Assembly: GCA_934757945.1 (NCBI GenBank)
Contig: CAKVLT010000042.1
Span: 1 to 14,445 of the forward strand
DNA: 14,445 bases
Reading direction: 5' to 3'
Source: an uncultured Bulleidia sp.
Lineage (GTDB): Bacteria; Bacillota_I; Bacilli_A; Erysipelotrichales; Erysipelotrichaceae
Position numbers and translations under genes: made by a program. A model generated the notes under the pieces. That model was not told where the DNA came from and did not search any database. It saw only the letters and a list, made by a program, of their open reading frames with translations. This document shows, in pieces, positions 7,587 to 12,996 of the stretch (position 1 is its first letter; every line of letters starts with the position of its first letter).

Positions 7587-8654
7587 CTAGATTTTTCGTA
7601 AGACCATGTCAGGATGTACTGCATATTGCAAGGCAGTATCCTTATCAATCAGATTTTCTTTATACAGCTGTAACAAAGCATCATCCATGGTAATCATACC
7701 TGTATCTTTGTTGGCAAGCATGGTGTTTTCAATCAGATGTAATTTGCTATCACGAATCTGTGTACGAATGGCAGGAGTACTCTTCATCACTTCATAGGCA
7801 GGTACCATACCGCCATCTGATGCAGGTAATAATTGCTGGGATATCACTGCCTGTAATGTCATGGTCAGCTGTACTTTGATCTGTTCCTGTTGCTGTACAG
7901 GGAAAACATCAATGATTCTTGAGATGGTTTCTGCCGCACCCAATGTATGTAAGGTAGACAGTACAAGATGCCCTGTTTCCGCTGCAGTCAATGCCACACT
8001 GACAGTTTCCAGATCTCTCATTTCTCCTACAAGAATTACATCCGGAGCTTCTCTTAAAGCTGCTCTTAAGGCACACAGATAATCTTTTGTATCATGTCCC
8101 ACTTCTCTTTGAGAAACAATGCATTTTTTATGTTTATGCAGGTATTCAATCGGATCTTCAATGGTAATGATATGCCCTCTTCTTGTTTTGTTGATTTCAT
8201 CTACAAGACAGGCTAGCGTCGTGGTTTTCCCACTGCCTGTAGGCCCTGTCACAATGACCAGGCCTTTGTTCAAAGAAGATATTTCCAGTACAGAAGAAGG
8301 AATATGATAAGCTTTGGGATCAGGAAGTTCAAACCGTACAACACGTAATACTGCACTCATGGAACCTCTTTGATAATACGCATTGACCCGGAATCTTCCA
8401 AGAGTATTTAAGGAGAAAGAGAAATCATCCTCCCCGTTTTCTTCCAGTATCTGAATACTTCTTTGTATACCGTTGCTTAACTGATAAATCTGTTCCACAA
8501 GAGCTCTTGTCTCACCCGGTGTAACAGGGTCACAAGATACAGGGTAAATTACCCCTGCTTTTTTTAAGGAAATGTTTGCGCCGGCAACGATAAAAATATC
8601 ACTGGCATTGTCTTCTATTGCCTGTTTCAGTGTATCCACTATATTCATATCCAT
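7587..8654 (-). CDS. pilT: PilT-family type IV pilus ATPase
   Basis: A 355-residue secretion ATPase of normal PilT length. It shows Walker A GPTGSGKTT (137-145), Asp box IITIEDPIEYLHKH (162-175), Walker B DVILVGEMRD (205-214), His box STLHT (233-237) and AIRTQIRD (295-302), which corresponds to the AIRNLIRE signature of retraction ATPases. The GSPII_E-type tetracysteine of PilB/GspE is absent. The start is the ATG at 8654 just after AAGGTGG; a GTG two codons upstream is possible. PilT normally depolymerises pili. As the only ATPase in this operon, it may instead power assembly or both directions, or work with a PilB encoded elsewhere. Confidence 0.93.
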   Translation of the reverse strand: MDMNIVDTLKQAIEDNASDIFIVAGANISLKKAGVIYPVSCDPVTPGETRALVEQIYQLSNGIQRSIQILEENGEDDFSFSLNTLGRFRVNAYYQRGSMSAVLRVVRFELPDPKAYHIPSSVLEISSLNKGLVIVTGPTGSGKTTTLACLVDEINKTRRGHIITIEDPIEYLHKHKKCIVSQREVGHDTKDYLCALRAALREAPDVILVGEMRDLETVSVALTAAETGHLVLSTLHTLGAAETISRIIDVFPVQQQEQIKVQLTMTLQAVISQQLLPASDGGMVPAYEVMKSTPAIRTQIRDSKLHLIENTMLANKDTGMITMDDALLQLYKENLIDKDTALQYAVHPDMVLRKI

Positions 8655-8663
8655 CGCCACCTT

Positions 8664-9071
8664 TTAATCTGCAAATCCCTGCAGAGAATATTCACCCTCT
8701 GCCTGACTTATCTGTTGCCATTGAAGTATCTTCAGTTCTTCTGCAAGCTCCAAAGTTACCTGTAACCTTTTTGTTTCATTTATTTTAACAGAATACCGGT
8801 AAATATCACCATCATGCTCTATGTCGTTTTCCCGAAACAATTCCAAATTTTCAGGATTTTCCGCTATTTTTTCATATAACGTACTTGCCTGAAATTCCGC
8901 TTCATAATATTCCTGAGAAGCTTCCACTATCTTTCTGGATTCCTTCTCATTGTACGTTGCCTGAAGGTAGGTAATACAGGCAAATACCGTCATACAAAGT
9001 GCTGTAAAAATCATCATCAGTGTAGGTAATCCAATACCGATAGAAACTGTGGTATTATCCGTTTTGCGCAT
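8664..9071 (-). CDS. Small single-pass membrane protein of the pilus-like operon
   Basis: A 135-residue protein with a short polar N-terminus (MRKTDNTT), one hydrophobic segment (about 10-36) and a largely acidic extracytoplasmic part (YYEAEF, EKIAENPENLE). This is a pilin-like layout but without a G|FTLIE cleavage motif. I recall similar proteins with a TLC..FA membrane segment next to DUF4860 genes in Clostridia, though I cannot verify this here. The ATG at 9071 has GGGTGG five bases upstream and overlaps the end of the preceding gene by 17 bases. A GTG at 9080 is less likely. The probable role is a minor pilin or accessory part of the filament. No enzyme motif is visible. Confidence 0.8.
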   Translation of the reverse strand: MRKTDNTTVSIGIGLPTLMMIFTALCMTVFACITYLQATYNEKESRKIVEASQEYYEAEFQASTLYEKIAENPENLELFRENDIEHDGDIYRYSVKINETKRLQVTLELAEELKILQWQQISQAEGEYSLQGFAD

Positions 9072-9393
9072 ATTTACCACCCATCTTTCTCACCCTTATT
9101 TTTTCCAGGGTATTTCCGTTATCATCTATGGCAATAATCGTATATACATTCTCCTGTTTTTCTACAGAAACAACATATCCTTCTTTCTGTATACAGGTTT
9201 CTTCCATAGGGTTTTGCTGAAGTTCTTCTGCAAGATTACTGACTTCTACAGAAGCTCTGTATTGCACATCTGCCAGTGTATTTTTCTGTTTTGCACTGAG
9301 AAATAAGGATACAAAGACAACAGAACATACTGTAAACATCACAATGTCCAATAACAGTTCCAGCAGGAAATGAAAGTTCGTATTCTGCTTCAT
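9055..9393 (-). CDS. Pilin-like small membrane protein
   Basis: A 112-residue protein beginning MKQNTNFHFLLELLLD, with one hydrophobic segment (about 8-33) and then a helical stretch (AKQKNTLADVQYRASVEVSNLAEEL). The LLELLLDIVMF start resembles the FTLIELLVVIAI helix of type IV pilins, including a glutamate near the mature N-terminus. The glycine before the cleavage site is missing and the glutamate spacing does not fit. It is probably a pseudopilin-like component processed atypically or not at all. Start ATG and upstream stop overlap as ATGA, with GAGGAAGG as ribosome binding site inside the preceding gene. Confidence 0.82.
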   Translation of the reverse strand: MKQNTNFHFLLELLLDIVMFTVCSVVFVSLFLSAKQKNTLADVQYRASVEVSNLAEELQQNPMEETCIQKEGYVVSVEKQENVYTIIAIDDNGNTLEKIRVRKMGGKYAQNG

Positions 9394-9812
9394 GATACCT
9401 TCCTCACTTTCATCGTTGTTCCATTGACAGTGATATAAAAGACATCTTTCTGTTGAGACACAAAGTAGCTAAGGATATCACAGATTTTTGTACCACCTTC
9501 CAACGTCTTTTTATCTCCTTTGTATACCAGCTCATACAAAGCATGATCTTCATAATATATACTGGTGGAATACCCTTGAGAATGAATAGTGATTACCTCA
9601 TCTTTCACTTCAATACTGTCGAGGTTTTCAGCCTGATAAATTTTAGTAGAAAGGTAGGCAAGAGGAATCTGCTCATTTTCTCTTTCTGCCATAGATGCAG
9701 TTCCTTTTGCATAGGCCCTTGCCCCATACATGAGCATAAAGACACTGCCAAGTATAAACATCATACATAGTATTAAAGATAGCACTACCTGACTGAGTGT
9801 ATTTTTCTTCAT
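9390..9812 (-). CDS. DUF4860-like membrane protein of the pilus-like operon
   Basis: A 140-residue protein with one N-terminal membrane helix (about 8-30, ending MLMYGARAY) and a beta-rich C-terminal part (LAYLSTKIYQAENL, STSIYYEDHALYELVYKG). The order of these segments matches what I recall of DUF4860 proteins, which occur beside GspF/PilT genes in Clostridia. No biochemical function is known to me. The start is the ATG at 9812, eight bases after AAGGAG. The ATG at 9833 has no ribosome binding site and would place this one inside the gene. Pilin-like topology suggests a filament or assembly component. Confidence 0.8.
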   Translation of the reverse strand: MKKNTLSQVVLSLILCMMFILGSVFMLMYGARAYAKGTASMAERENEQIPLAYLSTKIYQAENLDSIEVKDEVITIHSQGYSTSIYYEDHALYELVYKGDKKTLEGGTKICDILSYFVSQQKDVFYITVNGTTMKVRKVS

Positions 9813-9839
9813 CCCTGCATCTCCTTTCTTCATGTTTTG

Positions 9840-10136
9840 TTACTGGCCTTTATATGTCACCAGAATATCCGGAAACAGGTTGGCACCTGCTGCCTGATAA
9901 AATACATTGATTTTAGAATCATCTATCACAAGGCCATAGGTATCTTTCAGATACTGGATATTTGAAGGATAATAGCCTTCTATGCTGTAACAGGTGAGTG
10001 CGGCTTTTTTAATATTCTCTTCTATCGTAGTCAGCTGATGTCTTTCATAAGATTTCTTTGAAGCACTGATACCTGCAAAAATACTGATGAACATCACACA
10101 GACAAACAGACAGAGTATCTTTCTGTATATCCTCAT
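9840..10136 (-). CDS. Short pilin-like protein
   Basis: A 98-residue protein with a basic N-terminus (MRIYRK), one membrane helix (7-25) and a short extracellular domain. Landmarks are KKAALTCYSIEGYYP (43-57), YLKDTYGL (62-69) and GANLFPDI (84-91). The A..CY.iEG.YP..i.YL...YGL pattern resembles the start of pseudopilin globular domains, in which a helix leads into a YP-containing loop. No prepilin peptidase motif is visible at the N-terminus. The start overlaps the gspF-like stop codon as ATGA, and the gene ends 27 bases before the next start. It may be the main or a minor subunit of the filament. Confidence 0.8.
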   Translation of the reverse strand: MRIYRKILCLFVCVMFISIFAGISASKKSYERHQLTTIEENIKKAALTCYSIEGYYPSNIQYLKDTYGLVIDDSKINVFYQAAGANLFPDILVTYKGQ

Positions 10137-11161
10137 AAGCCTGCCATAATCCCACTCAATGGCAACATCACTGCCAGTAAAATCATACCTGCAATACAGG
10201 ATAATAAGATAACCAGTGCAGGTTCAATGGTATTCAATACTTTCTGAATACTGTAATCCATATCCTTTTCATAGGCCACTGCTATCTGTTGCATGGCAGA
10301 TTCAAAGTGACCGCTCTTTAAGCCAATAATCAAAATTCTGTTATAGGTTTCTTTAAAGATCTGCTCTTCCACAAGACACTCTTTCATGGACAATCCCTGT
10401 TTCAATCCGGAAGAGACAGCATTTATTTTTGTTTTCACCCTTATGTCTTCACACATGGAGGAACACATATCCAGTGCTTCCTCCTGACGGTATCCACTGT
10501 TTAACAGCAACGATAAGCCATAAGCAAACTGCACTACACTTAAATCATACGCAAGAGACTTAGTGATAATAAACTTCTGTAAAACTCGGGCAAATGAAGT
10601 ATGAGATATGCGTATTGAGATATAGATATACAGGCATATAACAAAAGCAATCACCAATATCACAAGAGAAATCAAAGCAACGCACTTTCCTGTTTCAAAA
10701 AGGAAAAGAGAAGTACCACTCATCTGCAATCCCATACTGCTGAGTACAGACTGAAACAAAGGTAATATCTTCCACAGCATGACAATAATCACTGCCAGCA
10801 TCATCATAATTAAGATACCAGGATACGTTAAGGCATTCTGAACTTTTCCCTGTGTATCATACATACGATGATAATAGAGACTCAGTTCATGAAAAACTTT
10901 ATCCAGATACCCACTGGTTTCTCCCACTTCCACCATATGCACAAAGTAACTGTCATACATACCCGATGTACTTAAAGCTTTGGACAAAGAAGAGCCTTTC
11001 TCCATATCAGAAAGAATATTCTTCAAAGCATTGGCATATTCCACATCTTTGATTTGCGGAATGATAGCCTGCAATCCTTCTTCTGCACTCAGTCCGCCAT
11101 TCAGTATCATTTCCAGCTGTTCACAAAATTGAGCTTTTTCCAGTTCATTAATCTTTTTCAT
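10133..11161 (-). CDS. Type II secretion/type IV pilus platform protein (GspF/PilC family)
   Basis: A 342-residue inner-membrane platform protein. Two T2SSF domains are seen: the first about 9-133 (FCEQLEMILNGGLSAEEGL, then GETSGYLDKVF), the second about 205-335 (QFAYGLSLLLNSGYRQEEAL, then GLKSGHFESAM). Three hydrophobic segments lie near 115-136, 160-183 and 314-338, the usual count. The family couples the cytoplasmic ATPase to filament subunits. The length is shorter than typical PilC (about 400) but common in Gram-positive homologues. The ATG is preceded by AGAGGA, 12 bases after the lipoprotein gene's stop codon. Its partner is presumably the PilT-type ATPase in the same operon. Confidence 0.92.
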   Translation of the reverse strand: MKKINELEKAQFCEQLEMILNGGLSAEEGLQAIIPQIKDVEYANALKNILSDMEKGSSLSKALSTSGMYDSYFVHMVEVGETSGYLDKVFHELSLYYHRMYDTQGKVQNALTYPGILIMMMLAVIIVMLWKILPLFQSVLSSMGLQMSGTSLFLFETGKCVALISLVILVIAFVICLYIYISIRISHTSFARVLQKFIITKSLAYDLSVVQFAYGLSLLLNSGYRQEEALDMCSSMCEDIRVKTKINAVSSGLKQGLSMKECLVEEQIFKETYNRILIIGLKSGHFESAMQQIAVAYEKDMDYSIQKVLNTIEPALVILLSCIAGMILLAVMLPLSGIMAGL

Positions 11162-11173
11162 ACACGATTCCTC

Positions 11174-12070
11174 TTAATACGTATATTTCACATCATACGG
11201 TCCATCATACGTACTGTCCATAGACGCATAGGTAGGATCCATAGATGTCCATTCCCCTCTTTTAAAGTAGATGTGTGGTTTGATCCATCCCATATTTTCT
11301 ATATAGACTTCCACCCAGGCATGATATCCTTCATCAACCATACCGGTGACTACTTTTGTAGGAATATGTTGTACCCGTAACATTGCCCCAAGTAGCGAAG
11401 CATAATCGAAACAGATACCTTTCTTTTTTGCATACACATCATCCAATACGGGTAATACAAACTTCCCCTCTATCTCATTGAGCTTATCGTAATCATATGT
11501 AATGGTATCTATAACCCAATTGTAGATATCTCTGACCCTTTCAAGGTCTGTAGTATCCTCTTCAACCAGTTCAAAAGACTTCTTTAAACAGGTGGTATCC
11601 TGTGTGTAATCCACGATCTGATTAGGATACAGAAATGGCAAAAACTCACTGTCCAGTGCTACTTCTATATCTGTATTCCATAGAAGAGCATACTGATCCC
11701 CCTCCACATTTTCATATACTTTGATGGTATACGTACCATCACCCATATTGAACGGAAATACTTCATATTCCAGATCTTTATGAATATCATACGTACATTT
11801 TTCTTCCCCAAGAAATACCTGCAGTTTTAACATTGCATGATTCTCTGTCAACGTCTTTAACATAAAGTATCCCTGAGAATAATTGGAATAATCCAGCTGC
11901 ACATACTCATTACCATCCACCAATATCCCATCTGCAGATGGCCATAGTATTTCTTCTATTGTATAACTCTTACTTTCAGGGTTATTTTCCTTTGCCTGAG
12001 TACATCCGATAACACATATCGCTATGCAGAAAGCACTCAGAAGTTTCAACCACACGCACCATTTTTTCAT
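11174..12070 (-). CDS. Transglutaminase-like lipoprotein at the head of the pilus-like operon
   Basis: A 298-residue exported lipoprotein: basic hydrophobic signal, lipobox VIGC with lipid-bearing Cys23. The C-terminal half carries a transglutaminase-like (papain-fold) core with Cys220 in KKGICFDYASLLGAMLR, His250 in GYHAWVEV and Asp278 in MDPTYAS, so the catalytic triad appears complete. The middle (about 35-145) is beta-rich. Such domains cross-link proteins, cleave peptide bonds or act as cysteine proteases. Here the protein would sit outside the membrane and could act on pilin-like subunits or cell-wall peptides. The ATG at 12070 has no visible Shine-Dalgarno sequence, but a 23-codon ORF with a perfect one ends four bases upstream. 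Confidence 0.88.
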   Translation of the reverse strand: MKKWCVWLKLLSAFCIAICVIGCTQAKENNPESKSYTIEEILWPSADGILVDGNEYVQLDYSNYSQGYFMLKTLTENHAMLKLQVFLGEEKCTYDIHKDLEYEVFPFNMGDGTYTIKVYENVEGDQYALLWNTDIEVALDSEFLPFLYPNQIVDYTQDTTCLKKSFELVEEDTTDLERVRDIYNWVIDTITYDYDKLNEIEGKFVLPVLDDVYAKKKGICFDYASLLGAMLRVQHIPTKVVTGMVDEGYHAWVEVYIENMGWIKPHIYFKRGEWTSMDPTYASMDSTYDGPYDVKYTY

Positions 12071-12074
12071 ACCA

Positions 12075-12146
12075 TTATTTTACTATAGAAAATAGCATTC
12101 CGTTTGTGTATTCCTGTACTTTTCCATCCCTTTTGAAAGCTAACAT
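12075..12146 (-). CDS. Candidate 23-residue leader peptide upstream of the lipoprotein gene
   Basis: An ATG at 12146 sits six bases behind a perfect AAAGGAGG (12160-12153) and opens 23 codons (MLAFKRDGKVQEYTNGM...) ending with TAA at 12075, four bases before the lipoprotein start. The lipoprotein gene lacks its own ribosome binding site, so translation probably reinitiates from this ORF. A terminator-like hairpin lies just upstream. I do not recognise the peptide. It could also be the leftover start of a gene from an inserted element. Confidence 0.45.
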   Translation of the reverse strand: MLAFKRDGKVQEYTNGMLFSIVK

Positions 12147-12169
12147 CACGAGCCTCCTTTGCACTACTT

Positions 12170-12226
12170 AAAAAGCAGGCTCTTAACCTCCAAGGTTACT
12201 CATACCATGAAAGTTTAGAGCCTGCT
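12170..12226 (-). promoter_or_regulatory. Terminator-like, possibly attenuating stem-loop before the pilus-like operon
   Basis: On the minus strand AGCAGGCTCT (12226-12217) pairs perfectly with AGAGCCTGCT (12183-12174) and TTTTT (12174-12170) follows. The 33-base loop contains a second perfect hairpin TAACCT-TGG-AGGTTA (12198-12184), which directly abuts the outer stem. It can end transcripts of the toxin gene (stop at 12290). Only about a dozen bases separate the T-tract from the leader ORF's ribosome binding site, so no promoter fits between them. Transcription of the pilus-like operon must therefore cross it. Confidence 0.75.
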
Positions 12227-12289
12227 ATTGAGTTTCTTGAGCTTTTTTACCTCGCAAATAAAATCAAGTCACTGTGCCGAACTGTGTTA

Positions 12290-12589
12290 TCAATCAAAAA
12301 CTCTCGTAATATCCTGATACCGGTTAATCACACGATAAATCTCTACATACTCTTTTCTTATCTTGTAGAGAATCAAATAGTCTTTCCATACCGCATATTT
12401 ATAATCTGTTCGAAAGCTGACTCGCTTTGAAAGATCTGCTCCCATTCCCGGAAACATCTGAAGATTTTCAAATTTACCATAAATTTCCTTTATAGTCTTT
12501 GCCGCATATTCTTCGCTATCTTCAGCAATATACTCCCGGATATTTTTCAGATCCTTCACAACAATCGGATTGACCCGCAATTTTAACAT
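12290..12589 (-). CDS. RelE/ParE-family toxin
   Basis: A 99-residue basic protein of normal RelE/ParE size. It has the family's order: N-terminal helices (VVKDLKNIREYIAEDS, 10-25), FPGMG (46-50), a central strand with basic residues (SKRVSFRTDYKYAV, 54-67), and the strand pair DYLILYKI (70-77) and VEIYRVINRYQDI (82-94), which ends before the C-terminus. RelE members cut mRNA on the ribosome while ParE members poison gyrase. The catalytic residues cannot be assigned by eye, so the target is open. The ATG at 12589 follows the antitoxin stop by one base, with GGGG as ribosome binding site in the antitoxin's last codons. Confidence 0.88.
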   Translation of the reverse strand: MLKLRVNPIVVKDLKNIREYIAEDSEEYAAKTIKEIYGKFENLQMFPGMGADLSKRVSFRTDYKYAVWKDYLILYKIRKEYVEIYRVINRYQDITRVFD

Positions 12590-12590
12590 C

Positions 12591-12839
12591 TTATTCCCCC
12601 ACAAGTGCTTTCAGCTCGTCCAGACTTAGCCAGCCTTCGTCATCTTTCACTGCTTCTTCCGCTTCCTGCAACTTCAAAAGAAGCTTTTTTTCTGCGCAAT
12701 CACGTTCATAATCTTCAAAATCCATAACTACAAAACGTCCTCTGCCATTCTTTGTCAGATATAGCGGTTCTCCTTTACGACAATTTTTCAAAACTTCATT
12801 ATAGTTTCTTAAATCAGATACCGGTAAAATACTAGTCAT
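12591..12839 (-). CDS. Phd/YefM-family antitoxin
   Basis: An 82-residue protein with the Phd/YefM N-terminal DNA-binding fold: LPVSDLRNYNEVL (5-17), then GEPLYLTKNGRGRFVVMDFEDYER (23-46), the hallmark pattern of a strand, the KNGR turn and a second strand. The acidic helical C-terminus (about 54-82) should wrap the toxin. The start at 12839 is preceded by GAAAGGGG ten bases upstream. It is the first gene of the pair and should repress its own promoter, where an inverted repeat is present. Confidence 0.9.
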   Translation of the reverse strand: MTSILPVSDLRNYNEVLKNCRKGEPLYLTKNGRGRFVVMDFEDYERDCAEKKLLLKLQEAEEAVKDDEGWLSLDELKALVGE

Positions 12840-12884
12840 ATTCTTTCAGCCCCTTTCTTAATTTCCTTTTGTTTTATCACTAAT

Positions 12885-12928
12885 ATTATACAAAAACAGC
12901 TGTAATATTCAACGTAGTTTTTTACAGC
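12885..12928 (-). promoter_or_regulatory. Toxin-antitoxin promoter with candidate operator
   Basis: On the minus strand TTGAAT (12912-12907) and a perfect TATAAT (12890-12885) are 16 bases apart. A perfect 7-bp inverted repeat, GCTGTAA (12899-12905) and TTACAGC (12922-12928), brackets the -35 box. Its half-sites are 23 bases centre to centre, about two helical turns. This suits autorepression by the antitoxin or the complex. Confidence 0.7.
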
Positions 12929-12953
12929 ATTTCTTTTATATGCCAATACAGTA

Positions 12954-12979
12954 AAGAACCCGGAGTGTTCCGGGTTCTT
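12954..12979 (-). terminator. Terminator of the surface-protein gene
   Basis: A perfect 11-bp stem AAGAACCCGGA / TCCGGGTTCTT with a four-base loop lies 17 bases beyond the stop codon. On the minus strand only TTCTTTA follows, so the T-tract is short. Termination may still be efficient because the stem is strong. Confidence 0.7.
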
Positions 12980-12996
12980 CTGGTTTGACTCATCGA

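Noticed and set aside
12170..12226. CRISPR repeat or riboswitch of a known class
   Set aside because: Only one copy of the element exists, so it is no array. I find none of the core motifs of the c-di-GMP or T-box classes. It is kept as an unclassified hairpin.
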